Of a DNA stretch of 64,000 nucleotides, positions 16,875 through 25,500 are shown one piece after another; positions within the stretch are counted from its first letter, which is position 1, and each line of letters starts with the position of its first letter. The DNA lies in contig NZ_JAGSYI010000002.1 of NCBI RefSeq assembly GCF_025685625.1, forward strand, positions 1,054,001 to 1,118,000, in the 5' to 3' direction. The DNA comes from Acidicapsa acidisoli (lineage in GTDB: Bacteria > Acidobacteriota > Terriglobia > Terriglobales > Acidobacteriaceae). The position numbers were made by a program, and so were the translations under genes. Under the pieces are notes generated by a model. The model did no database searches and was not told where the DNA came from. It saw only the letters and a list, made by a program, of their open reading frames with translations.

Positions 16875-17717
16875 ATGTTCTACCGCCGCTACACTCCGCC
16901 ACCTCCGCTGTCGGCCTTCGTCGACTGCATGTGGTATTCCGAGGGCTTTGAGGGTACCCATCAGCGCGAGCGGCTTCTGCCGAACGGCGAGTCGGGTATC
17001 GTCTTCGACCTGCGCGAGGAGCAGCCGGTTCGTAATCCGGTCCGGATATTCAACCCGCAAAACGACGCCCGATTCGAAACCTTCGCCCCGGCTATCTTCT
17101 GCGGAGCCCGGACTGACTGCTTTGTGATCGAAACCAGCCAGCAGGAGCGTGTCATCGGCATCCAGTTTAGGCCGGGCGGCGCGTTTCCCTTCCTCTCCAT
17201 GCCCGCGTCTGAGGTTGCCAATGCGACTTACTCGCTGGACGACATCTGGCCGGGTCAGGCTGCGTCGATTCGCGATGCGCTGATGAACGCGTGCGATTTC
17301 CGAGCGATGTTTTCCATCCTCGAACGAGCGCTGCTGGCGCGGCTCAGAAACGCCTCGCCGTTGCATCCGGCGATCGCGTTTGCTATTGCTCGCCTGGCGA
17401 GGCCCAGTCAATCCGGTGAAAATGTGCGCGTAGGCGACATTGCCGATCGCGTGGGATTCAGCTCCCGCCGGTTTATGGAGCTTTTTCGCCAACAGACGGG
17501 ACTGGCCCCGAAATCCTTTCAGCGCGTCAGGCGCTTTCAGCGTGTTCTGCAAACGCTGCGCGCCGAGTCGGTCGAGAATTGGGCTGATGTTGCGTATCGC
17601 TGCGGATACTACGATCAGCCGCATTTCATTCATGACTTCCGGATGTTTTCGGGGCTAACGCCGGGTGAGTATGTCGCCGTGGCTACGCCGCATCTGAATC
17701 ATGTTCCGCTGACCTGA
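16875..17717 (+). CDS. AraC-family transcriptional regulator
   Basis: The 280-residue regulator has an N-terminal sensor region of the DUF6597 type (YRRYTPPPPLSAFVDCMWY, LLPNGESGIVFDL, GIQFRPGGAFPFL) and a C-terminal double HTH (about 180-275). Recognisable parts of the latter are VGDIADRVGFSSRRFMELFRQQTGLAPKSFQRV and VAYRCGYYDQPHFIHDFRMFSGLTPGEY. I chose ATG 16875; a TTG 9 bases earlier is also open. The neighbouring VOC gene starts about 110 bases downstream and could be a target, but no operator was seen. Confidence 0.9.
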   Translation: MFYRRYTPPPPLSAFVDCMWYSEGFEGTHQRERLLPNGESGIVFDLREEQPVRNPVRIFNPQNDARFETFAPAIFCGARTDCFVIETSQQERVIGIQFRPGGAFPFLSMPASEVANATYSLDDIWPGQAASIRDALMNACDFRAMFSILERALLARLRNASPLHPAIAFAIARLARPSQSGENVRVGDIADRVGFSSRRFMELFRQQTGLAPKSFQRVRRFQRVLQTLRAESVENWADVAYRCGYYDQPHFIHDFRMFSGLTPGEYVAVATPHLNHVPLT

Positions 17718-17827
17718 GTTGGCATCGACTGCCGTATGGTTTCTGGGAACAAATTCCACCAAGGCCACTTTTTTACAATCCTTCGCAACTGCGGTGGTCA
17801 AGAATGCTTGTACAAGGAGCATTCGTT

Positions 17828-18289
17828 ATGACCGAGAGTGTTATGATCCAGACCCGTAAGGTTCCCGAGGGCTATCACAGCGTGCAGCCCTACCTGATGT
17901 TTGTCAACACGCGCGAAGCTATGGCCTTCTTCGCCAAGGTCTTCGGGGCGAAGGAAAAACTCTGCATGCAATCGCCTGAGGGGCGTGTTCATCACGCGGA
18001 GATCGCGATCGGCGATTCCGTCGTGATGATGGCGGATGAGAACCCGGCGATCGAAGCCTTTGCAGCGTCACACTACGGAGGGTCGCCGGTCAGCGTGATG
18101 GTCTACGTCGACGACTGCGACACGACCTACGCCAAGGCGCTCGAAGCAGGAGCAACCAGTCTTCGCGAGCCCGCCGATCAGCCCTATGGCGACCGCATGG
18201 CCGGCATTCTTGACCCCTTTGGCTACAAGTGGTGGGTCGCTCATTCACTCGCAAACAACGCCCAGCGCGGCACGGAGGAAGGCCAATGA
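17828..18289 (+). CDS. VOC-superfamily (glyoxalase/PhnB-like) protein
   Basis: The 153-residue protein has the paired beta-alpha-beta-beta-beta units of the vicinal-oxygen-chelate fold. It opens with VQPYLMFVNTREAMAFFAKVFGA, continues with VHHAEIAIGDSVVMMADE, and ends with DRMAGILDPFGYKWWVA. This is the PhnB/YkcA-like subgroup without a known substrate. The ATG at 17828 has AAGGAG 8 bases upstream, better than the ATG at 17804. It overlaps the YjbR gene by ATGA, so the two are translationally coupled. Confidence 0.88.
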   Translation: MTESVMIQTRKVPEGYHSVQPYLMFVNTREAMAFFAKVFGAKEKLCMQSPEGRVHHAEIAIGDSVVMMADENPAIEAFAASHYGGSPVSVMVYVDDCDTTYAKALEAGATSLREPADQPYGDRMAGILDPFGYKWWVAHSLANNAQRGTEEGQ

Positions 18290-18645
18290 CTGCCGACGAA
18301 TTCCGCGAACTAGCCCTCAATCTCAAGGACGCGACCGAGTCCGCGCACATGAAACATCCGGACTTCCGCGCACATGGCCGCATCTTCGCCACGCTTGGCT
18401 ATCCTGACAGCTCATTTGGCATGGTCAAGCTCTCACCGCAGGATCAAAGACATTTCGTCGATCTGCATCCTCAGGCGTTTGTGCCAGTCAGAGGCGCGTG
18501 GGGATTGCAGGGCTGCACCAGTGTTCGTCTTGGGGCGGTCAAGCCGGACGCACTGGCGCAGGCGCTCGATCTTGCCTGGCAGCGGAGCGCCGAGGCTCCT
18601 CCGGTCAAAAAGGCGAAGAAAAAAGTTGCCCAACGCACGGCATGA
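18286..18645 (+). CDS. MmcQ/YjbR family protein
   Basis: The 119-residue protein has the CyaY-like YjbR fold signature: TADEFRELALNLKDATES, HPDFRAHGRIFATLGY, and the C-terminal GCTSVRLGAVKPDALAQALDLAWQ, followed by a Lys-rich tail (KKAKKKV). The family binds DNA or stays functionally unassigned. It often sits next to VOC proteins, as here, where it overlaps the upstream VOC gene by four bases. Confidence 0.85.
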   Translation: MTADEFRELALNLKDATESAHMKHPDFRAHGRIFATLGYPDSSFGMVKLSPQDQRHFVDLHPQAFVPVRGAWGLQGCTSVRLGAVKPDALAQALDLAWQRSAEAPPVKKAKKKVAQRTA

Positions 18646-18725
18646 ATGGTGCCAATTGCGTGAAATTCCGGCAACTGTAGAGATGAATGTTGATCGCAAG
18701 AATTGATTCAGCTTAGTCTTAGGCC

Positions 18726-19718
18726 ATGTCTATCGAGATGAGGACCCCTACGCAGAAGACGCCAGCCAGCGCTCCGGCCTCCGGCACATCGGCAGGGCCG
18801 ACGCTGCTGCTGCGCGGGCTGCGCAAGGTCTATGCCGATGTGGTCGCGGTCGATAGCCTCGACCTTGAGGTTGCGCGCGGCGAGTGCTTTGGCCTGCTCG
18901 GACCCAACGGCGCGGGCAAGACCACGACCATCGAGATCTGCGAAGGTCTGACCACGCCCGATGCCGGCACTGTGGAATTGCTTGGCCTAGGCTGGAGCGC
19001 GAACGCCAACGAGTTGCGTCAGCGCATCGGCATCCAGCTTCAGGAGACGCAGTTCCCCGACAAGCTCACGGTTGAGGAGACGTTGCGCCTGTTTCGCAGC
19101 TTCTACAAGCGCGGCATCTCGGTCGACGAATCGATCAAGACCGCGCAACTGGAAGAGAAACGAAAATCGCGAGTCGGTGGACTTTCCGGCGGGCAGAAGC
19201 AGCGCCTGGCCATGGCCTGCGCTCTGGTAGGCGACCCGGAGCTGCTGTTTCTCGATGAGCCGACCACGGGTCTCGATCCGCAGGCCCGGCGGCATCTATG
19301 GGATCTGGTCGACAACCTGAAGCGGGCCGGGCGCACGATCATCCTCACAACACACTATATGGATGAAGCCGAACGGCTCTGCGACCGCGTGGCCATCATG
19401 GACCATGGCAAGATCATCGCGCTCGGCACCCCGCAACAACTCATCGCTTCGATTGGCGGCGAGCATATCGTTGAATTTGCATTGAGCGCTGACCTGACGC
19501 CGGATATCGCGCCTCTGCTGGCGATCGCAGGCATCCAGTCTCACCGCGTCGATGCCGGACGTCACCAGCTCTCCGTTTCTGAGCTGCATGTCGCCGTGCC
19601 GCGCATCTTTGCCGCGCTCAACGACCAGGGGCTGCACCTGAGCGAATTCCGCACCCACTCGGCTACGCTCGAAGATGTTTTTGTCGGATTGACAGGGAGG
19701 AATCTACGCGATGAGTAG
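18726..19718 (+). CDS. ABC-2 type transporter ATP-binding protein
   Basis: The 330-residue ATPase has Walker A GPNGAGKTTT, the signature VGGLSGGQKQRLAMA, Walker B ELLFLDEPTTGLDPQ and the H-loop TTHYMDEAERLCD. The C-terminal extension after residue 240 is typical of DrrA/CcmA-like exporters of drugs or lipids. It overlaps the permease start by eight bases (19711-19718), so one ATPase and one permease form a simple exporter at the inner membrane. The exported substrate is unknown. Confidence 0.93.
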   Translation: MSIEMRTPTQKTPASAPASGTSAGPTLLLRGLRKVYADVVAVDSLDLEVARGECFGLLGPNGAGKTTTIEICEGLTTPDAGTVELLGLGWSANANELRQRIGIQLQETQFPDKLTVEETLRLFRSFYKRGISVDESIKTAQLEEKRKSRVGGLSGGQKQRLAMACALVGDPELLFLDEPTTGLDPQARRHLWDLVDNLKRAGRTIILTTHYMDEAERLCDRVAIMDHGKIIALGTPQQLIASIGGEHIVEFALSADLTPDIAPLLAIAGIQSHRVDAGRHQLSVSELHVAVPRIFAALNDQGLHLSEFRTHSATLEDVFVGLTGRNLRDE

Positions 19719-20742
19719 TTTTGAAAACAGCTCCCTGTTTCAACTGACGATGACGCGCTTCCGGCTCTTTCTGCGCGAGCCGGAGGCTATCTTCTGGATC
19801 TTCGTCTTTCCCGTTCTGCTAGCCGTTGGCCTCGGCATCGCCTTCCGCAACCGTCCGGCGGATGTGCTGCAGGTGGGCGCGACGACCGCGCAGCTCACGC
19901 AATCGCTCGCCGCCGACAAGGGCCTTGCCGCAACGACGATGGACGAGGCTGAGGGCACGCACGCGCTCGCAACCGGAAACATTCTGCTGCTGGCAATCAA
20001 GACACCGGATGGCGTCACCTACAAGTACGACGATACGAATCCTGATGCGCGAACGGCGCGGCTGCTTGCTGACCGGGCAATTCAGACGGCAGCAGGCCGC
20101 AAGGAAGCTCTGCCTTCCGGCAACCAGCTTATCCATGAGACAGGCGCGCGTTACATCGATTTCGTTGTTCCCGGCCTCTTGGGGATGAATCTGATGGGCT
20201 CGGCGATCTGGGGCCTCGGCTTTGCCATTGTCGAAGCGCGCCAGAAGAAGCTCCTAAAACGACTGGTGGCCTCGCCGATGCCTCGCTGGCAATACCTCGC
20301 CTCTTATATCTTGTCGCGTTTGATCATGCTGGTGATCGAGGTCGTGGCTTTTCTGGGCTTTGCCCGGCTGGTCTTCGGGGTGCCTTTGCGCGGCTCGCTT
20401 CTGGAGCTGGGCATACTCTGCGTGCTCACTTCCCTCGCCTTTTCCGCATTGGGCCTGCTTGTCGCGTCACGCGCGAAGACCATGGAAGCCGCATCGGGTT
20501 TGATGAACCTGGTGATGCTTCCCATGTGGATTCTCTCCGGAGTTTTCTTTTCGGCGAGCCGCTTTCCGGCGATCATTCAGCCATTCGTGCAAGCTTTGCC
20601 GTTGACCGCTGCCATCGTCGCGCTGCGCGGCAACATGCTGCAGGGGATGCACCTAGGCCAACTTGTCACCCCGGTTGCAATTCTGCTGGCCTGGCTAATC
20701 GCGCCATTCGCCGTCGCGCTGAAGATCTTCCGCTGGAGATAG
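19711..20742 (+). CDS. ABC-2 type transporter permease
   Basis: The 343-residue membrane protein has an N-terminal transmembrane helix (about 25-47), a periplasmic domain (about 50-150), and five C-terminal helices. The ABC-2 motif is MLPMWILSGVFFSASRFPAIIQPFVQALPLTA. Family members export drugs, polysaccharides or other hydrophobic compounds. The start ATG lies within the end of the ATPase gene. No plus-strand terminator was found in the 200 bases downstream, which are occupied by a convergent small gene. Confidence 0.9.
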   Translation: MSSFENSSLFQLTMTRFRLFLREPEAIFWIFVFPVLLAVGLGIAFRNRPADVLQVGATTAQLTQSLAADKGLAATTMDEAEGTHALATGNILLLAIKTPDGVTYKYDDTNPDARTARLLADRAIQTAAGRKEALPSGNQLIHETGARYIDFVVPGLLGMNLMGSAIWGLGFAIVEARQKKLLKRLVASPMPRWQYLASYILSRLIMLVIEVVAFLGFARLVFGVPLRGSLLELGILCVLTSLAFSALGLLVASRAKTMEAASGLMNLVMLPMWILSGVFFSASRFPAIIQPFVQALPLTAAIVALRGNMLQGMHLGQLVTPVAILLAWLIAPFAVALKIFRWR

Positions 20743-20750
20743 GCGGTGAG

Positions 20751-20942
20751 CTACCCGAGCCACGGGAGGGCGGGCTCGAGCTGATGCAGGTCCGACTCGA
20801 ACTCCGACCACTGCGCCTGGGTGATGGTTTTTTCCTGATAGAGCCGGTACAACTGCTTCTGCACCGTAACCAGACTGCAATTCCTGAGCAGTCGCCGTTC
20901 CTTGAACGCGAGAACGAAGCTATGCCATTCCGCGACGCACAT
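20751..20942 (-). CDS. Small protein of unknown function (paralogue A)
   Basis: I do not recognise this 63-residue protein. It is Trp-rich and amphipathic (CVAEWHSFVLAFKERRL, AQWSEFESDLHQLEPALPW). It aligns without gaps to the neighbour at 21083-21298 with 33 of 61 residues identical, including EW-SF, KER, QLY, AQW-EFE and LEP-LPW; this conservation is strong evidence that both are real genes. The ATG at 20942 has a perfect SD (AAGGAGG) 5 bases upstream, but that SD is part of a 16-base hairpin. No signal peptide or membrane segment is seen. It is convergent with the ABC permease, 8 bases away. Confidence 0.75.
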   Translation of the reverse strand: MCVAEWHSFVLAFKERRLLRNCSLVTVQKQLYRLYQEKTITQAQWSEFESDLHQLEPALPWLG

Positions 20943-20947
20943 TGGAA

Positions 20948-20984
20948 CCTCCTTAGCTCAGGCAACTGTGCCTGAGCTAAGGAG
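20948..20984 (-). promoter_or_regulatory. Hairpin containing the SD of the small gene
   Basis: CTCCTTAGCTCAGGCA and TGCCTGAGCTAAGGAG (16 bases each, plus-strand arms 20949-20964 and 20969-20984, loop ACTG) pair perfectly. On the minus-strand mRNA the distal arm contains the SD AAGGAGG, followed by TTCC and then the A of ATG. No U tract follows, so it looks like a translation-control element rather than a terminator. Confidence 0.65.
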
Positions 20985-21082
20985 TAGTGGCGGGAAGCCC
21001 AAAACCGTTACAGGAAAAACGTGAAAGGGAACCTACAAAGAAGACGAACTGAATCCTAGAAAACCGTGCAACCAGAAGGATT

Positions 21083-21298
21083 CTATCCTCGAATTTCCGT
21101 GGCCGACTTCAACCGCCAGGGCAAGCTTGGTTCCAGCCGATGAATCCCGGCCTCGAACTCCGCCCATTGCGCAGTCGTAATGGAGCGCGACTTATAGTAC
21201 TGATAAAGCTGCGCCTGCACCGCGTGCAGATTGCAGCCTTTGGGCAATTTTCGTTCCTTAACCATGAGCATGAAACTCTGCCATTCGTTCGGATACAC
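21083..21298 (-). CDS. Small protein of unknown function (paralogue B)
   Basis: I do not recognise this 71-residue protein. It shares the pattern EW-SF-L--KER-L---C-L--VQ-QLY--Y with paralogue A (20751-20942) and has a 10-residue C-terminal extension (LKSATEIRG). It starts with GTG at 21298, with AGAGGAGG about 6 bases upstream and freely accessible, unlike in paralogue A. It lies 140 bases upstream of paralogue A on the same strand. The pair probably arose by tandem duplication and diverged in regulation. Confidence 0.72.
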   Translation of the reverse strand: MYPNEWQSFMLMVKERKLPKGCNLHAVQAQLYQYYKSRSITTAQWAEFEAGIHRLEPSLPWRLKSATEIRG

Positions 21299-21505
21299 AA
21301 TAGCCTCCTCTTTATTAAGCGAAAACGCTCGCCATTTTCCTTCTAGCGATTAGTGGTCTCTTACGGAATAACGTTACAAATTGAATTTATTCGGTTCGCT
21401 TGATTGTACACTTCGGCGGTCTCCGCCGCTTCAATAGGTGAAATGGGGATAACTGCCGTTACAATCGTGCATCGTTTGAGAACACGCAGTCTGCCGGTCA
21501 AACCG

Positions 21506-21536
21506 TAAAAAAGCCCGGACTTTTCGATCCGGGCTT
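21506..21536 (-). terminator. Rho-independent terminator of the BON gene
   Basis: On the minus strand the stem AAGCCCGGA/TCCGGGCTT (9 bases, arms 21528-21536 and 21511-21519) is followed by a U tract (A at 21507-21512). It lies about 50 bases past the BON gene stop. Confidence 0.85.
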
Positions 21537-21587
21537 AAGGCTTTATCGTTTCGGCCATGTGTCTGGATTCGGCACAACGGTAGTGTC

Positions 21588-22424
21588 TTAGTTCTGCTTG
21601 ACCTTGTTGTTTGCGTTGTCTTCCGGAGTCTCGTTGGCGACCTGCAGATAGTTCTTCACGCCGAAGACCCCTGGAACGCTGTTGGCGCGCAGATACGCGA
21701 CATCCTTGTCAGCCTTCGTATCGACAACTCCGTACAATTCGACATTGCCGTTCTGCACCGAGATCCGAATCGGCTTCGCCGGGTCGATCGCGTATTTGTT
21801 CAGGCTCGGAAAACCATAGACAGACCGCGCCACTTCCATCCGAATGCGATCGTCCATCTGCGAAACTGGGTCGACCTGGATCTCCTCATTCACGTCCTTG
21901 ACGCCGGGGTACATGCTGACCAGCGCCATCGCGGAATCTCTGTCAACATAAGTCCTGGCATGACCGGCAAGAGTCACCACGCCGTTCTGAACGTCGACCG
22001 ATATGGCGTTGAAGGCGTTGCCATAGCCGACGCGATCATATTGCAGCTTCTCGACAAGTTTGGCCTTGAGCTGGTCGTCGGGAACGGATGGTCCCGAAAC
22101 CTCGATCTGGTTGCGCACCGCTGCGATTCCCTTCACTTTCTGGGCGCGCTTGGCCGCATCGGCCTTGTATTCATACATCTCGACCGTGCCGGTCAGTGTG
22201 GCGATGCCGTTGTCTACGGTGGCTTTGACGTTTTGAAACTGTTTCTTGTCGAGTTTGGCGGTTACGGCTGCGGCGGCCGAGTTCTCATCTTCCATGCTTG
22301 CCGTCGCTCCAGGCGTCCCAGAAGCGGATAAAGGAGCGGCAAAAGAAGCCTGCGGAAGGCTGAGGAGGGCCCCCATGACGAGTCCGGCGAGAGTGATCCT
22401 GCCGGTAATGCGAGTGGGAATCAT
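21588..22424 (-). CDS. Secreted protein with three BON domains
   Basis: The 278-residue protein has a signal peptide (about 1-30, ending SFAAP) and three BON repeats at about 52-115, 120-190 and 195-265. Each carries the pattern of an ionic N-terminal helix and a central V-NGVVTLTG-type strand (NGIATLTGTV, NGVVTLAGHA, NGNVELYGVV). BON domains bind phospholipid or peptidoglycan and are found in OsmY-like periplasmic stress proteins. I chose ATG 22424 because AAAGGAGG lies 8 bases upstream. It has its own terminator and sits downstream of tamB on the same strand. Confidence 0.85.
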   Translation of the reverse strand: MIPTRITGRITLAGLVMGALLSLPQASFAAPLSASGTPGATASMEDENSAAAAVTAKLDKKQFQNVKATVDNGIATLTGTVEMYEYKADAAKRAQKVKGIAAVRNQIEVSGPSVPDDQLKAKLVEKLQYDRVGYGNAFNAISVDVQNGVVTLAGHARTYVDRDSAMALVSMYPGVKDVNEEIQVDPVSQMDDRIRMEVARSVYGFPSLNKYAIDPAKPIRISVQNGNVELYGVVDTKADKDVAYLRANSVPGVFGVKNYLQVANETPEDNANNKVKQN

Positions 22425-22593
22425 ACCCAAATCCTCCTTTTACGAGCGCTGGAGAGCTTGGCTATTGAATTTGTCCAGATAGGCTCTGAACGCTGCCCAA
22501 GCCTTCGACATCCATCGTTCGTTCACTATAGACACGAGGCTCAACGTGGAGTTGTGCCGTTTGGAACGGCGCGGCGGTTGGATGGAAAATATC

Positions 22594-25500
22594 TTACTTG
22601 AATCGCCGCCGGATCTTCACCACCATGGAGAAAATCCCGGATTCATCCTGCGTCAGCACGAGGGAGACGTGGCGATTGATGGCAATTTCCGCCTGGATGA
22701 GCTGTTGGGTGGTGGTGTTTACGTTGCTGGCGTAAGTAAAGGTCAGGTTGTTGCCGATCTGCTCCACGACCGTTACCCGAGCCGTCGAGTTGCCCAGCGT
22801 CCCGATGAAGTTGGGATCGACTTTGATCGCTCCGGTGCCGAAAAGACGCTGCACTCGGTTGGATACGGTGGCATTCAGGGCCCCGCCGAGCAGCGCGTCG
22901 GTCATAGGATTGTCGCCCGCCTGCTGTTGCGTCTGGCCGCTGTAGGTAGTTCCCTCATCCTGCGTGTGCCCGAGGGCAAGCAGCGCAATGATGTCGGCTT
23001 CGGGCAGCGGCGGTTCCGAGCGATAGCTGAGTCGCGGCTTATCGGAGCTGCCATGCAGGCCGATGGTGATGTCGTAGTCCTCGACGCGGGCTGTCGCATC
23101 CACATCGATAATCGGTTGGATGCGGACCGGATTGCTGAAATTGATATCGCCGCGCTGCAACTCATATTTGGTCCCGCTGATCGTGGTGCTTCCTTCTGTA
23201 AGTGATATCCGCCCGAGCAGCGAGGGCGAGGCCAGTGTGCCGCGCAGGTGCAGATCGACGTCGCCGGCCAGCTTTGCGTAGGCGTTCTGGAAGTTGAGTT
23301 GAGGCGCAGAGGTGAGGTGAACGTCGAGACGCAGGTGATTCGACGGCGCATCGGGCGAAACGATCGGCTGCGCCGCGCCGGTCTGCGCGGTCAACGCAGC
23401 GATGTCCAGGTCGGAATTGATGGCGAAGCGCGTCACCATGACGGTTCCGTTGAGCAGCAGATTGTTCTGCGGTCCCTGCAAGCGAAGATTGGCGTCCGCC
23501 AGCGAACTCACACCTTGCGGATAGCGCAGGCGGATGGCTTTCCCAGTCGCGGAAAGGTCCGCGTAAAGACCGTGCTGGAAGCCGAGATATCCGGCAACGC
23601 TGAGCTGGCCGCCGCCGCTCATCGCCGTCAGAGAACGCACTTCGAGCCGGTTCTGATTGAATTCCAGGGTCCCCTGAATCTGGCTCAACCCGTTGGGGAA
23701 GTCCTGAAGCGCGAGCGAAGCGTTCTTGAACTCGACTCTGCCTTGCAGAATCGGATCGGTCATTGATCCGTGGGCCTGGAGTTGAAAATTGGTTGCGCCG
23801 GACGCGATCAGGTCCGGATCGAGCGTCTCGGCGAGGCGCATGTTCACCGAGCCATCCGCCTGCAGATCGAGCTCCCGTTTTCCTGTGATCGCAACCGAGC
23901 CATGCAGCTTCAAATCGGTGTCTTCGCCGGTGATTTCCAGAGGATCAAGCCGTGCGACGCCTTCCATGAGTGTGGCGTGGGCTGCGCCTTTGCTCGCCAG
24001 ATGCACCCCTTCGACGACCACGGCAAGGTCGTTCAGTTTCGCCTCGCCGCGTAGCTTTTCCGGGTGAGCCAGCGGCCCGGAGATATTGGCCGTGCCTTCC
24101 AGGTTCGATTGGCCGTTGATGCCTGTGATGTGGAGCAGTTTAAGCAACGCGCCGATATCGAACTTGGAAAACTGCAGACTGGCCTGGGTCAGGTAGTCGG
24201 TCTTCAGACTGGTTTCGCCATGCGCCGTGAAATCGCCGGTGGACTGGTGCGAGTTGAGGTCGTATCGGAGCGCGCGTTGAGCCGCTGTGGCAGAGAGATG
24301 CAGATCAGCGACGGGTTCGCCGGCCACGCTCACATTGCTTACAGTCGCGTGGGCGACGAAATGCGGGTCGGCTATGGCTCCGTCGCCGATGGCTGTGAAG
24401 CCCACCCGGCCCGCGATGGTCACGCCTGCGCTCTTCACCTCGGAGATGCTGGCCAGATCGATCGCCGAACCGCGAGCATCCACCTTGAAGCTCTTATGGG
24501 CAAGGTCATAACTGCCGGTCGCGGTAAATTGTCCGCCATTTTTTCCCGAGGATTGCCGGGCTGTCAGGCTGGTGATCTTCAACTGCTGGCCACCAACTGA
24601 GCCTACGGCGTGGATGTGGTCGATGGATTCGCCGTACACCGTGAGCTTGTCCAGATCGACATTGCCGGTGCCGGAGAGTCCGTTCGAGCCTGCATCCGTG
24701 CCCAATTGCCCCTGAAGACTAACGGAGGCGCTGAGTTTTCCGGCGATCGGGGCGGAGATTCCGGCAAGAGGAAGCAGTTCGCTGAGAGGAAACTGCTCCG
24801 CATCCGCCTTCAAGCTCAGCACCGAGCGCGCATCAAACTCGGGCTCCGTATCGCCGATCTTGTATTCGGGGTCATCCGCGTCGAGGTGGCCTTGCACGGT
24901 CAGGCTGGCCGCACCGCGCCGAAGCAGGCCGTGGTGGATGACGATGCTTGCCGGGGTGTACAACCCATCCACATCGATGGAGTCCCAGTCCAGAAAGCTC
25001 AGAGCTGCATTGGGGTCGGTATTGGCAGAGGGAATCTCGATACCGATGTTGCTCGCCGTCAGATGGCCCTCCACCCGCGGAGTCAGCCAGGAGCTGTTGA
25101 ACTGGCCGCGAAATTGCGCTTCGCCTTTGAGAGCCACGGGGAGCGCCGCGGAACCGACTCGGTTACCCTGCTTCAGCTCCAAAGTGCGCAATATGCTGTC
25201 GAACTCCGAAAGATCCGTCGATTGGAAGACGAGTTCCATCTCGGACGCGCGAGTAATCGGGAAGACACCGAGTGAGCCTTCGCCCTGAACACGGCTGTGC
25301 GGCAGCTTCACATCCATCGCGCGGACATTGATCGATCCGGCATCCGCATGGAATGTTCCGTCGACAAAGCCCTGCACCGGAGCTTCTCCTGGGATCGTCG
25401 TGCCGGAAGGCGCAAGCGCCAACTGACCGCCGATGGCAAGATCCTGCGCCAAACCGGTCCATTGCGCGGTCGCTGGACCGGAAACCACGGTGTCGAGACC

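Noticed and set aside
19740-20018. Short minus-strand frames inside the ABC permease gene
   Set aside because: They are antisense to conserved membrane helices and have no start signals.
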